Assembly: GCA_965199905.1 (NCBI GenBank)
Contig: OZ241366.1
Location: 3,038,001-3,102,000 of the forward strand
Direction: 5' to 3'
Origin: Ilyomonas sp965199905
GTDB taxonomy: Bacteria; Bacteroidota; Bacteroidia; Chitinophagales; Chitinophagaceae
Length of the DNA stretch: 64,000 nucleotides
Below, piece by piece: positions 35,801 through 45,063 of the stretch (its first letter is position 1; each line of letters starts with the position of its first letter). The notes under the pieces are model-generated. The model was not told the DNA's origin and did not search any database. It worked only from the letters and a program-made list of their open reading frames with translations. The position numbers and the translations under genes were made by a program.

Positions 35801-36617
35801 ATGCGGTCACCTTTACTTCCTGCAGATGTCCCGCAACTGCCGCACCTAATTGAACCGTAAGAGGTGTAGCAGCGGAGCTAAGAATCACTTCTTTATCCGT
35901 GTATCCGATTGACGAAAATTTAGCGGAAGTACCTGTCCGGAACGGGATGCGGAAGCTGCCATCTTCTTTGGATGTGTACGTGGCACCGCTGGCAACAGTG
36001 ATGCTGGCGGAAGGAACCGGTTTACCGCCGGCATCGGTAACTTTGCCAGAGACGAAAGTGGTATCGCTTATGGAAGACGTTGCCGGCGTTGCGGTCTTCA
36101 TAGTGTCGCGGGCAATAGTAGCAGAGGAATCGGCTCTTGCCGGTTTTGTTGTATCCGGCTGTGCTTTGGTGATTGCGGAATCCGGTTTCGCTGGCGCAAC
36201 TGCTGCCGAATCACCTGGCGGCGCCGCAGGTACAACAGCCTGAGCCGGAGCCGCAGGCTTCGACGTATCCTTTGCTGCTTCGGCGCTGATTTCTTTTACA
36301 TTGAACTTATTGCCTTGCGCAAACTGCACTTCGAAATTCGTAAGTGCCGGTACTTTAAAAGCGCCCAGTTGTGTTCCCTGAAACGAAATGAGGATAGAAT
36401 CCTGCCCGGCTGTTTTAAGAGAAAATTTGCCATCTTCGGAAGTGGTAGCCGTAGACTTTATTGCTTTAGACTGAAGCGTATAACCGTTTTGCGGAGAGCC
36501 ATCAAGACCTAATAAACGCGCATTGATAGTTTTGGCCGAATCCTGTGCGCTAACAAAAAGAGTGCACAATAAAATACCGAAGCAGGCAGTAAGCCGGTGC
36601 AGAGCTTTGATAGCCAT
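32874..36617 (-). CDS. SusC/RagA TonB-linked outer-membrane transporter with extended N-terminus
   Basis: 1247 residues, longer than the usual 950-1100. Signal peptide 1-24. Residues about 28-108 form one carboxypeptidase-regulatory-like domain. Residues about 112-185 are a low-complexity linker of Ala, Pro, Lys, Asp, Ser and Thr. Residues about 188-258 are a second such domain (FVSGKVTDAGGKPVPSASIT). The TonB-dependent plug then begins near 285 (VQINGNSGSMGGSSKVVIRG, then DDIDQISVLKGAAATALYGS, the SusC signature), followed by the 22-strand barrel. Uptake of a large ligand is TonB/ExbBD powered. First gene of the susC-susD pair. No anti-sigma or ECF sigma gene is nearby. Confidence 0.96.
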   Translation of the reverse strand: MAIKALHRLTACFGILLCTLFVSAQDSAKTINARLLGLDGSPQNGYTLQSKAIKSTATTSEDGKFSLKTAGQDSILISFQGTQLGAFKVPALTNFEVQFAQGNKFNVKEISAEAAKDTSKPAAPAQAVVPAAPPGDSAAVAPAKPDSAITKAQPDTTKPARADSSATIARDTMKTATPATSSISDTTFVSGKVTDAGGKPVPSASITVASGATYTSKEDGSFRIPFRTGTSAKFSSIGYTDKEVILSSAATPLTVQLGAAVAGHLQEVKVTAFGLSKRGRAVGYSIQEVKGDAVQTAKEQNFVNALQGKLAGVQINGNSGSMGGSSKVVIRGAKSITGNNNALFVVDGIFMGNNNLSATYNQQIGGGGYDYGSPIQDINPDDIDQISVLKGAAATALYGSRGSNGVVLVTTKRGNSAGRLGVTYSLNAQADNIYIKPKFQNLYGAGGANTTDPNFVASSFDTLFYNEHPEQFLNGSTGTYTDPVLGGYDLLPQFAVDESWGPALNGQVVRPYYSFDPTKNNPYFGQTATWSPQPNTLQDFYKTGVTLTNSISVGGGSDKGTFRLSYSNLSQNFIIPESHLRRNNLGFNGTYKVTDAITAVASANYSSQGARGRPATGFSGNNFTEQFTLYGQRQLENDKLRYYQYPDGSQVSWNRKSFDDPTPASATSPYWIVNKSYETDTRNRLFGLAGFEVKPVDWLNISAKVYMDQFNTVIEERSPKDYQTGGYSRTDRTFRELNYLVLANARKDLGKKFNLNATAGGNLMQQRDEINTGSFTGLIVKDVYNYRNALGRVLYTPFLYRKEIQSVFGDVSLGYSNTIFLEVTGRNDWSSTLGPGNNSYFYPSASLSAVFSDWLKAKWLSFGKVRASVAQIGSDTDPYRIYASYNVPGLFGSDPTLSRDAALANPNLLPERSTETEAGLELRFLDNRISLDATVYNRITKDLIVPLQVSQTSGYSTYYANVGKSRSRGVELEFTATPVKLKNSFTWTIGSNFAINRSKLIALNFPNNPGVDRYIIGTERRRNTVSATAIVGQPLFMLTGTGYVRDNAGNKVVDSTGHYLVSDATQVLGTTQPDFVGGLSNAFTFKGITLSALIDFQKGGSFFSYTNMYGKSSGLLEETVTGNVRETGVIAPGVTQDGKINDVKISAADHFKNNYGIKINAADVYDASYTYLREVRLGYQLPEKWAGIVKARNASLTFYGRNLWLIHSNAPNVDPSNIINSDSNIQGLEGGALPSVRSFGVNLTVGF

Positions 36618-36636
36618 AATGTTTTAGATAGGTGTT

Positions 36637-36664
36637 AAAAATTAGATTTACGCCTGTCAGCAAA
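36637..36664 (-). promoter_or_regulatory. Candidate susC promoter (Bacteroidota-type)
   Basis: On the minus strand TTTG (36661-36664), 16 bases, then TAATTTTT (36637-36644), close to the Bacteroidota TTTG/TAnnTTTG consensus, 20 bp before the susC ATG. The spacer is shorter than typical. The rest of 36618-37043 holds nothing recognised. Confidence 0.3.
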
Positions 36665-37043
36665 AACATTGCCTGAAACAATTACCACTTATATTCACTC
36701 GGTTAGTCTGGACTGTTTTTCGGATAATCCGGGTAAAAGATGATCCGTTATATTCAACCATTAAGCGTTCACACCGCTAATGGTTTTTCCCTGCAATAAA
36801 AAACACCGTATTAATGGTATGGCAATAGAATTGTTTATCCATGATGCGGAAGAAAAGCAAATTCTTAGATAGCCGTTTTGCTTGTATTCTATCACTTCCA
36901 ACTCTAAAAAACCGTTCGTTATCATATCAACATTGTCCGAAAGCGAACAGCGGTATGTATATATGATTGTTGTAAAAATTTAAAAATCAATTCTTTATAC
37001 AGCAGGCACAAGTATTTGTGTAAGATGTTTTTAAATCTGCACG

Positions 37044-37366
37044 TTGATGCTTAGAAATTACTTCAAAACTGTCATCAGAAGCTTGCTAAAAGACAGGTTT
37101 TATACAGCCATCAACTTTGTTGGATTATCAGATGGAGTTATTACCTGCTTACTCATCTTTTTATATATAGCTAATGAGTTGGGAAATGATACATACAATG
37201 TAAAGGCAGATCGGATTTGCCGGGAAAACAATGAAATTCAATGGAAACTATCTTGACCTTGCTTATGGCAGGTTTATTTGCTTTATTAATTGCCTGGGCC
37301 ACGGTAAGCTATGAATCCATCAAAGCTGCCATCGCTAATTCAGTGAAGAGTATACGGACGGAATAA
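37044..37366 (+). pseudogene. FtsX-like permease gene with internal deletion
   Basis: The first about 60 codons (MMLRNYFKTVIRSLLKDRFY ... YIANELGNDTYNVKADRI) are the start of a MacB/FtsX-type permease. They are followed at about 37252 by the last 37 codons of such a gene (LTLLMAGLFALLIAWATVSY, then IKAAIANSVKSIRTE, stop at 37364-37366) in another frame. About 2 kb of the middle is gone. The tail closely matches that of the intact gene at 39852-42206, so deletion by recombination between paralogues is a simple explanation. Not functional. Confidence 0.88.
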
Positions 37367-37419
37367 TGTTCCGGTAAAAAAGGTGAATTACATAGTCTCA
37401 ATTTCATAAACATAGCATT

Positions 37420-39804
37420 ATGCTCATCAATTATTTCAAAACGGCATGGCGCAACCTGGTGCGGCAGAAGGTGTTTTCTTTCATCAATATCGCCGGGCTG
37501 GCGTTGAGTTTGGCAGCCGTATGGCTAATTGCCATTTTCGTAGCGGAAGAGCTGAACTACGACCATTATCATGCAAATGCCGACAGGATTTACCGTTTAG
37601 CATCGCACGGTCAGTGGGGCGAAGAAAAATTTGACATTACAGGTACTTCAGGACGTGTGGCAGAAGTGCTTAAAAAGGATTTTCCTGAGATTGAAGAAAC
37701 TGTTCGCATTGACGCAGAAGGTGGCGGTATTCTGAGCTATAAAGATAAAAACATAAAGGACAATGCGGTCTTTTTTACCGATGCTTCTTTCTTCAAGGTA
37801 TTCACGCATCATTTTATTGCAGGTGGTATTAATGCACTGAATAAAGTAAACACAATTGTATTAACGCAATCACTGGCAGCTAAGCTGTTTCCGCATCCTG
37901 AAGAGGCACTGAACCACACCATTACAGTAGACGGACAGTCTGTTCTGGTAACAGGCGTGGTAGAAGATGTGCCACAGAATTCTCACATTACATTCAATGC
38001 GCTTCGGAGTATGCCTGCGAACTACGAGGACGATTGGGGAAGCCTGAGTATTTACACTTATGTATTACTGAAAAAGAAGGCATACATCAATACGCTCGAA
38101 GCAAAGATGCCGGCATTTGTCAACAAATATTTTACGCAAAATGCTAACGACGTTCATTATAAAATTGAATGTCAGCCTTTGCTCTCCATTCACCTGCATT
38201 CTCATTTGAGCTATGAGCTGGGCGAGAACCGCGACGTAAAATATATCTATATTTTATCTGTTGTCGGGCTTCTGATTTTGATGATTGCTTTTATCAACTA
38301 TATCAATATTACTACGGCGCGCGCATCGGTTCGTTTGCGTGAAGTTGCAGTAAGAAAGATCATTGGTTCAGGCCGCAGCAATCTGGTTCATCTCTTTCTT
38401 ACCGAGTCTCTTACTACCATTCTTACCGCTGCTGTTATTAGTATGATACTAACAAGCCTTACCACGCCGCTTTTCAATGATCTTACCGGAAAAAATTTGT
38501 CGGTGTGGTACTTTGGGGTGGGTTACAGTCTTATTGCATTGCTGTGTTTCTCTCTCCTTGCGGCTCTTGCCGGCGGTTTATATCCTGCGCTTTTTTTATC
38601 CCGTTTTAAAACCATTCCGGCTTTAAAAAACCAGTTGGGAGATGTAAAAAGCGGGGACATATTCAGGAAGTCACTTGTTGTTTTCCAGTTTGCCATAACG
38701 GTGGTAATGATTGCCGCTTCGCTTATTATTTACCTGCAAATTAACTATGTAAGTAATAAAGATTTAGGGTTCGATAAAAATGGGATGCTCACCTTTCATA
38801 TTGATAGCAGGGAGGTAAGAAACCAGGTGCCTGCCCTGCGGATGGCACTGCTGCAAAACCCGATGGTGAAGGCGGTTGCTACGGCAGGTAACCCGATTGG
38901 CAATAACGACATCGGTATGATGGATTACAGTGTGGAAAAGAATGGCGTAATGGATACGCACAGCAACTTGGCGTATGGCTTAACGATAGACGAAGACTTT
39001 ATACCGGCGATGCAGATACGGATGAAGGAAGGACGGAACTTTTTAAGAGAGAGATTATCGGACAGCAGCACCGCCATTGTGAATGAGTCTTTTGTTAAAA
39101 AGCAAGGCTGGCGTACAGGTGTTGGAAAACGAATCTCCCGCGGTGCCGATGCAAGTGGTAAGATTGCTTATATGACTATCGTTGGTGTGATACACGATTA
39201 TCATATTTACTCCTTGCAACACAAAATAGAGCCGATGATTATGCAGTTGCCACAGGTAATTAAAGAGAAGGATAACATGTATGTCCGCGTATCTGGTCGC
39301 AACATTTCGCAGGCATTGCTTTTTATAGAGCAGACTTATAAAAAATTTGATGCGTCTTCTCCTTTCGATTATCATTTCCTTGATAAAAACTTTATGGCGC
39401 AGTACCGAGATGAAGAAAAACAAGGCGAGATATTACTCTCCTTTACGCTGCTTACCATTTGCATTGCGTGCCTGGGGTTATTTGGTCTGGTTACGTTCAC
39501 GGTAAGCCAGCGCGTAAAAGAGATCGGCATCCGCAAAGTGCTGGGCGCGAGCGTGGGCAGCGTGGTGTCTTTACTCACATCCGGGCTATTGAAGGTTGTT
39601 ATTATTGCGATGCTTATTGCCTTGCCGGTTTCGTGGCTGGTGATGAACCAATGGTTGCAGGATTTTGCGTACCGCATTACCATTAGCTGGTGGATGTTTG
39701 CGCTTGCGGGAGGCACAGCAATTTTGATTGCATTAGCAACTATGAGTTTCCAGGCAATCAAAGCTGCGCTAATGAATCCTGTTGAGAGCCTGCGGACGGA
39801 GTAA
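37420..39804 (+). CDS. MacB/FtsX-like ABC transporter permease
   Basis: 794 residues. Helix 1 (VFSFINIAGLALSLAAVWLI) is followed by a periplasmic MacB_PCD core domain (about 45-280). Three FtsX helices (about 285-420, VGLLILMIAFINYINITTAR) come next, then a second periplasmic domain (about 450-660) and a final FtsX helix triplet ending NPVESLRTE. KEIGIRKVLGASVGSVVSLL is the coupling helix that meets the ATPase. This is the double-length Bacteroidota form, which works with a separately encoded ATPase, not present here. Proposed roles are lipoprotein, peptide or drug export. It is 48 bp from the next paralogue. Confidence 0.93.
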   Translation: MLINYFKTAWRNLVRQKVFSFINIAGLALSLAAVWLIAIFVAEELNYDHYHANADRIYRLASHGQWGEEKFDITGTSGRVAEVLKKDFPEIEETVRIDAEGGGILSYKDKNIKDNAVFFTDASFFKVFTHHFIAGGINALNKVNTIVLTQSLAAKLFPHPEEALNHTITVDGQSVLVTGVVEDVPQNSHITFNALRSMPANYEDDWGSLSIYTYVLLKKKAYINTLEAKMPAFVNKYFTQNANDVHYKIECQPLLSIHLHSHLSYELGENRDVKYIYILSVVGLLILMIAFINYINITTARASVRLREVAVRKIIGSGRSNLVHLFLTESLTTILTAAVISMILTSLTTPLFNDLTGKNLSVWYFGVGYSLIALLCFSLLAALAGGLYPALFLSRFKTIPALKNQLGDVKSGDIFRKSLVVFQFAITVVMIAASLIIYLQINYVSNKDLGFDKNGMLTFHIDSREVRNQVPALRMALLQNPMVKAVATAGNPIGNNDIGMMDYSVEKNGVMDTHSNLAYGLTIDEDFIPAMQIRMKEGRNFLRERLSDSSTAIVNESFVKKQGWRTGVGKRISRGADASGKIAYMTIVGVIHDYHIYSLQHKIEPMIMQLPQVIKEKDNMYVRVSGRNISQALLFIEQTYKKFDASSPFDYHFLDKNFMAQYRDEEKQGEILLSFTLLTICIACLGLFGLVTFTVSQRVKEIGIRKVLGASVGSVVSLLTSGLLKVVIIAMLIALPVSWLVMNQWLQDFAYRITISWWMFALAGGTAILIALATMSFQAIKAALMNPVESLRTE

Positions 39805-39851
39805 AAAAGCCATAACGGATAGCTCCATCATAACACTTAAAGCACATAATC

Positions 39852-42206
39852 ATGTTTAATAATTATTTTAAAACAGCATTCCGCAATCTCTGGAAAAACA
39901 AAGGCTATACTTTTTTAAATATTGCCGGGCTGGCAATTGGTATTACCTGCGCGGCTTTAATATTTTTATGGGTTGAAAATGAAGTAACCTGGAACCATTA
40001 TTTCAGCAACCACGATAATTTATATAAGGTAAAAGACCGGCAAACCTACGATGGGCAAACCTTCACCTTTGATGCAACGCCGGGGCCGCTGGCACAGGGA
40101 ATGAAAACTGAAATTCCAGGTATAAAAAACACGGCGCGCACAACATGGGGAAACCGTGTATTGTTTTCCTTGCATGATAAATCAACCTACGAGCAGGGCA
40201 TGTACGTTGATTCTTCGTTCTTATCTATGTTTAAACTGCAGTTTATGGCAGGCAATGCTTCGCAGGCTTTTAACGATTTGTATTCCGTTGTTATATCTGA
40301 AACAATGGCAAAGAAATTTTTTGGCTCAACTAATGCAATCGGCAAAACATTACAAATAGATAATGATAAAAGCTATATTGTTTCAGGCGTTATAAAAGAC
40401 CTTCCTGAAAATGTTTCTTTCCGGTTTGACTGGCTCTCACCTTTTCAAATTTACTTGAATGATAATCCCTGGCTGCAACAATTGGGCAGCAATGGTATTG
40501 TTACTTATGCAGAAACAGACAGGAATGTAAACGTTGACAATATCAATAAAAAATTATACAACTATATACAAACAAAAGATTCTTCCATAAACGCACGGAT
40601 GTCGATCTACCCAATGAGCCGCTGGCGTTTGTACGATAGTTTTGATGATGGCAAAGAAGTGCCCGGAAGAATAAAATATGTAAACCTTTTCAGCCTGATT
40701 GCCTGGATCATTTTAATTATTGCCTGCATCAACTTTATGAACCTTGCCACGGCACGTTCGCAGCAGCGCGCAAGAGAAGTGGGCGTTAGAAAAGTGCTGG
40801 GTGCAGGTAAAGCAAAACTGATTGCGCAGTTCATCGGCGAATCATTAATCATGAGTTTAATTTCGGCTTTGCTTGCTATTGCACTTATTTATCTTGCCTT
40901 GCCTGCGTTTAATCATTTGCTGAATGAGCAGCTTTCCATCAACCTCTGTTATCCTTCCCATATAGGCGCTTTATTAGCAATTGCCATTCTTTGCGGTTTG
41001 ATTGCCGGCAGTTACCCGGCGTTTTACCTGTCTTCATTTAACCCTGTTGGTGTGTTAAAAGGAATAAGAATAAAATCCGGGTCGGCAGGCTTTATAAGAA
41101 AAGGCCTGGTGATTGTACAGTTCGCCATTTCTGTAACATTTATTATCTGCACCGTTATAATTTACCAGCAAATAAATCATATAAAAGAAAGAAATCTTGG
41201 CTACAATAAACAAGACCTTATTTACCTGAACCTGAACGGTAACATGAAGCAGAATTTTACTGCTATCAGAAATGATTTACAGCAAAGCGGCGCAGTGGAA
41301 AACGCTACACTGAGCAAAAGTTCTGTTTTACAGCTTGGCAGTAATACGGCGGATTTTAACTGGGATGGAAAAGACCCGAATAAACAAGTATTGATAACGA
41401 TTGAATCCGTAAGCCCGGAATATATTGCTACGATGGGCATGAAATTAAAAGCCGGAAGGGATTTTTATAAGGGCATCAATACAGATACGGGGAATATTAT
41501 TATCAACGATGCGATGGCAAAACTCATCGCCAAAAAAAATGTAGTAGGAAAAGTTATTTATTGGGGAGATAGCAAGCGTACTGTAATTGGCGTTGTGAAT
41601 GATTTTTTATACAATGATATGTATTCATCAGCCGCTCCGCTAATGTTAGATATAGATACGGCAAGCACCAGTTTTCTTACCATCCGTATGCAGGCAAATG
41701 CAAATTTAAAAACAGCGCTGCCGCAAATTGAAAACATCATTAAGAAAGATAACCCCGGTTATCCGGTTGAATACAAATTTGTAGATGATTCTTTCAGCCA
41801 GCTTTTTCAAACAGAAACATTAATTGGTAAGTTGGCCGGCGTATTTGCGGTGCTTGCTATTCTTATTTCCTGCCTTGGTTTATTTGGATTGGCAGCTTAC
41901 ACAGCCGAGCAAAGAAAAAAAGAAATCGGCATCAGAAAAGTGTTAGGGGCAAGTGTGCAAGGCGTGGCAGGTTTGTTATCAAAAGATTTTTTAGTGCTTG
42001 TTGGCATTGCCTGCATTGTTTCATTTCCCGTTGCATGGCTTGTTATGAATAACTGGCTGCAAAGCTACAGTTACCGTATAGAAATAAGCTGGCTGATATT
42101 TATCGTTGCCGGTGTTTTAGCCATTCTGATTGCCTTACTGACGGTAAGCTTTCAGGCCATCAAAGCAGCTATTGCCAACCCGGTGAAAAGCCTGCGAACT
42201 GAATAA
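39852..42206 (+). CDS. MacB/FtsX-like ABC transporter permease
   Basis: 784 residues with the same layout as its upstream neighbour: helix 1 (YTFLNIAGLAIGITCAALIF), MacB_PCD domain, FtsX helices (IIACINFMNLATARSQQRAR EVGVRKVLGAG split by the coupling helix), a second periplasmic domain and a last helix triplet (KEIGIRKVLGASVQGVAGLL ... NPVKSLRTE). The two genes probably form one transcript. No ATPase or adaptor is adjacent. Sequence divergence from the neighbour is large, so the duplication is old. Confidence 0.93.
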   Translation: MFNNYFKTAFRNLWKNKGYTFLNIAGLAIGITCAALIFLWVENEVTWNHYFSNHDNLYKVKDRQTYDGQTFTFDATPGPLAQGMKTEIPGIKNTARTTWGNRVLFSLHDKSTYEQGMYVDSSFLSMFKLQFMAGNASQAFNDLYSVVISETMAKKFFGSTNAIGKTLQIDNDKSYIVSGVIKDLPENVSFRFDWLSPFQIYLNDNPWLQQLGSNGIVTYAETDRNVNVDNINKKLYNYIQTKDSSINARMSIYPMSRWRLYDSFDDGKEVPGRIKYVNLFSLIAWIILIIACINFMNLATARSQQRAREVGVRKVLGAGKAKLIAQFIGESLIMSLISALLAIALIYLALPAFNHLLNEQLSINLCYPSHIGALLAIAILCGLIAGSYPAFYLSSFNPVGVLKGIRIKSGSAGFIRKGLVIVQFAISVTFIICTVIIYQQINHIKERNLGYNKQDLIYLNLNGNMKQNFTAIRNDLQQSGAVENATLSKSSVLQLGSNTADFNWDGKDPNKQVLITIESVSPEYIATMGMKLKAGRDFYKGINTDTGNIIINDAMAKLIAKKNVVGKVIYWGDSKRTVIGVVNDFLYNDMYSSAAPLMLDIDTASTSFLTIRMQANANLKTALPQIENIIKKDNPGYPVEYKFVDDSFSQLFQTETLIGKLAGVFAVLAILISCLGLFGLAAYTAEQRKKEIGIRKVLGASVQGVAGLLSKDFLVLVGIACIVSFPVAWLVMNNWLQSYSYRIEISWLIFIVAGVLAILIALLTVSFQAIKAAIANPVKSLRTE

Positions 42207-42252
42207 TAACTTCTGTAAAAAAAGTATTTCCCTTTCGTCTCAAATTTATGTT

Positions 42253-42425
42253 ATGATTAAAATTATTTTCTTATCGCCTGGCGAAACTTGTACAGAAAGA
42301 GAGCGTATTCGCTGATTAATATCTTTGGCTTAGCAGTTGGCATTGCTTCGGCGTTGTTTATCTTTCTCATCATTCATTACGAGCGGGTGGATTTCAAATT
42401 GTGGCAGTTAAAATTAAAATTTTAA
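42253..42425 (+). pseudogene. N-terminal stub of a third FtsX-like permease in the cluster
   Basis: After an ATG at 42253 and a frameshift within the first codons, the sequence reads YFLIAWRNLYRKRAYSLINI then FGLAVGIASALFIFLIIHYE, the standard start of these permeases. Homology stops at about RVDFKLW, and the frame runs into a stop at 42423-42425. The rest of the gene is missing. This is the right-hand edge of the decayed cluster. Confidence 0.82.
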
Positions 42426-42737
42426 TGACAAATCTCCTTTCAAGATTCGGCTTCGAACCTTCCAAAGTAAAGCTAACAAATAAGGTTTCCTGTTGCATAC
42501 AATCTGTTTTCCTCTGATTTAATTACGACCATAAACTTAGTAAACAGAGGATAAAGAAAATAATCAAAAAGCAAAAAGGATAAGCATAAAGATTGATTAT
42601 TAACCATTAGGAAAAAGAATAAGAAAGAATAAGAAACGAAAAATAAACGGCAACCTATGTCTTACAAGCAGAGAGTTTGTGAAAACCGTTTAATTTTGCT
42701 GCCTTTTTGTTTTATTATTTAAGTAACTCCCATTTTT

Positions 42738-42929
42738 CTAAAAATTCACCTTCGCTATCTTCAAAATTCGCATTGTGAAGTCATTACGAGGTTGCCCTTT
42801 TTTACCTGTATTGTTTAACCACAGACTGTGCGAAGCTTTCGCTCTTTCAGCCACAATGAGGCTTGGTACAATATAGAAGCCCGGACGTTCTGTTACTGCT
42901 TTAAGACTGACGAATACATAAAGTGTTTG
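42738..42929 (-). pseudogene. C-terminal gene fragment, family not named
   Basis: A 63-codon open stretch on the minus strand without its own start reads QTLYVFVSLKAVTERPGFYI then VPSLIVAERAKASHSLWLNN and TGKKGQPRNDFTMRILKIA to a stop at 42738. The pattern 'Y-F-V...FYIVPSxxVA...W...PGxxGQxxND' looks like the end of a conserved small nuclease-like or DUF family, but I cannot name it with confidence. Everything upstream is missing (a stop at 42930-42932 precedes). Nothing else was seen in 42426-43045. Confidence 0.5.
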
Positions 42930-43045
42930 TCATCAAATCGATTTAGATAGTCAATGGGCGGACAGAATCAATGTAAGGTGAGGTGTGCAGTTGCTTTATT
43001 ATCTTTTGCAAAAATTTAGTTTGCATTTTTTAAATCTGCCGGTGA

Positions 43046-43726
43046 ATGAAGATTCTTGTAATTGAGGATGAAGTTGATCTTTCGAGTAGTATTTGCAGCT
43101 ATTTCGCCAATGAACAGTTTGTGACTGAAACTGCTTTTGACTATGACTCGGCTTTTGAAAAAATCTCATTGTATGACTATACATGTATTGTACTTGACAT
43201 CACGTTACCAGACGGTAGCGGATTGAACATTTTGAAAGAATTAAAAGCCAATGACAAGGCTGATGGCGTTATTATTATTTCGGCAAAAAACTCTCTGGAC
43301 GATAAAGTTTTAGGGTTGAAAGAAGGAGCAGACGACTACTTAACCAAACCATTCCATTTGTCTGAACTGAGCGCCAGGGTTGCTTCTATCATCCGAAGAA
43401 AATCTTTTGGTGGTAAAAATCTGATTGTCTTTGATGAAATACAGATTGACTTTAATGCAAAAAAAGTGACTGCGACCGGGCATGAATTAGAACTCACTAA
43501 GAAAGAATATGACCTGTTGCTTTACTTCATAAGTAATAAAAACAAAGTTGTAAGCAAAACAGCGATTGCCGAGCATTTTTGGGGAGATGATATGGATCTG
43601 GCAGACAATTATGATTTCATCTATACGCATGTAAAAAATCTTCGGAAGAAACTGCTGCAGGCCGGTTGCCCTGATTACATCAAATCCATATATGGAATAG
43701 GTTATAAATTTATGCTTCCCAAATAA
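43046..43726 (+). CDS. OmpR/PhoB-family response regulator
   Basis: 226 residues. The receiver domain (1-115) has the acidic pair IEDEVD, phospho-acceptor Asp51 (CIVLDITLPDGSG), a Ser at the switch position (IIISAKN) and Lys101 (YLTKPFHLSEL). The C-terminal winged-helix DNA-binding domain (130-226) has LTKKEYDLLLYFISNKNKVV and a final RKKLLQAG ... IYGIGYKFMLPK. It partners with the kinase encoded 14 bp downstream. Its targets are not shown by the sequence; the nearby efflux operon is one candidate. Confidence 0.96.
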   Translation: MKILVIEDEVDLSSSICSYFANEQFVTETAFDYDSAFEKISLYDYTCIVLDITLPDGSGLNILKELKANDKADGVIIISAKNSLDDKVLGLKEGADDYLTKPFHLSELSARVASIIRRKSFGGKNLIVFDEIQIDFNAKKVTATGHELELTKKEYDLLLYFISNKNKVVSKTAIAEHFWGDDMDLADNYDFIYTHVKNLRKKLLQAGCPDYIKSIYGIGYKFMLPK

Positions 43727-43740
43727 CACATCGTGATAAC

Positions 43741-45000
43741 ATGAAGCTTTTTTCAAAGTACAATCGCATCAACTTACTGTTTACAATCGCGATTTTTATT
43801 ATCGGAAGTATTGCTTTTTCCTTGCTTATTCATTATGTAGTTAACAATCAAATTGATGATGACCTGGTTACAGAAAAAGATGAAATTCTTGCTTATGTAA
43901 AGCAGTATCACAATTTACCCGCCATAGAGAATATCCAGGATCAGTATACAACTTATAAACTTATCAATCGTTCATCGGAAGGTAAGCTGCGTTTCTATAC
44001 ACAAAAGCGATGGAATATACAAGAACATGAAAATGAAACCGTGCGTTCGATTGAATGGAATATGAACGTTGGCAACAAGCTGTATTTAATAACGGTGAGC
44101 GAGTCATTAGATATTATGGAAGATTTGATTCAATCCATTATCATCATTACCATCGCCCTCATTCTTCTGATTCTTGTAGCAGGACTTCTTATCAATCGTG
44201 TTGTATTAAAACGCCTTTGGCAACCCTTCTATCGTTCCATGCAAACGGTACAGCAGTTTGAGCTGAGTAGTGCCACTCAAATTGATTTGCAGAAGAGCAG
44301 TATAGAAGAATTTGACCTGATGAACACAACTTTACAAAGTGCTCTTAACAAAGCCCAACACGACTATCAAACGCTAAAAGAATTTACCGAGAATGCATCT
44401 CACGAATTGCAAACGCCTTTGGCTATTATCAGCTCTAAACTTGATGTCATAATTCAAAGTGAAGAACTTACCGAACAGCAAAGCGAAGCGATTAGTAGTG
44501 CTTATAAGGCTCTTAAGAAGCTAAAGAAGCTCAATCAATCTTTGTTGTTGCTGGCAAAAATTGAAAACAGACAGTTTGCCGGGCAAACTGATATTGACCT
44601 TCAGCAATTGATAGTTGAAAAGCAAAAACAGTTTTCCGAGCAATGGCAAAACAAAAATCTTGACATACAAAACAATACAATGCCAACTGTTTTACCCGGC
44701 AATAAAGAGCTGGTTGATATTTTACTCAATAACCTGTTTGCAAATGCTATCAGGCACAACATAACAAACGGCTTTATTTTATTGAAACTCCATTCTAATT
44801 TGTTTCAAATCAGCAACTCTGGTGCGCCTCATTCCTTACATGAGCAATATATCTTCAACCGGTTTTACAAGGGAAAGTCAGAAAGCGGGCAACACGGATT
44901 GGGCTTATCTATTGTAAAACAAATTTGTGATGTATCCCGGTTCACTTGCCGCTATCAGTTTCAACAACCTAACATTCATTCATTTATTATAAGCTGGTAA
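43741..45000 (+). CDS. Membrane sensor histidine kinase
   Basis: 419 residues. Two membrane helices (about 11-31 and 131-151) flank a periplasmic sensor of about 100 residues. HAMP-like segment, then HisKA with His221 in ENASHELQTPLAII, then HATPase with the N box VDILLNNLFANAIRHN and the G2 box GQHGLGLSIVKQIC. The D/G1 box is short (QISNSGAPH). A complete kinase, co-transcribed with the preceding regulator. The signal sensed is unknown. Confidence 0.95.
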   Translation: MKLFSKYNRINLLFTIAIFIIGSIAFSLLIHYVVNNQIDDDLVTEKDEILAYVKQYHNLPAIENIQDQYTTYKLINRSSEGKLRFYTQKRWNIQEHENETVRSIEWNMNVGNKLYLITVSESLDIMEDLIQSIIIITIALILLILVAGLLINRVVLKRLWQPFYRSMQTVQQFELSSATQIDLQKSSIEEFDLMNTTLQSALNKAQHDYQTLKEFTENASHELQTPLAIISSKLDVIIQSEELTEQQSEAISSAYKALKKLKKLNQSLLLLAKIENRQFAGQTDIDLQQLIVEKQKQFSEQWQNKNLDIQNNTMPTVLPGNKELVDILLNNLFANAIRHNITNGFILLKLHSNLFQISNSGAPHSLHEQYIFNRFYKGKSESGQHGLGLSIVKQICDVSRFTCRYQFQQPNIHSFIISW

Positions 45001-45063
45001 AGATGAGCTGTTGCTTCTTACAATGAAGTCTGAAATTTCATACTCTTTCAACAAGATGAATCT

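Noticed and set aside
42655..42700. CTTACAAGCAGAG shared with tRNA-Val, as a possible attachment-site scar
   Set aside because: Only 13 bases match and the rest of the tRNA 3' half does not align; no integrase is nearby. A chance match of this length is quite possible in the window.
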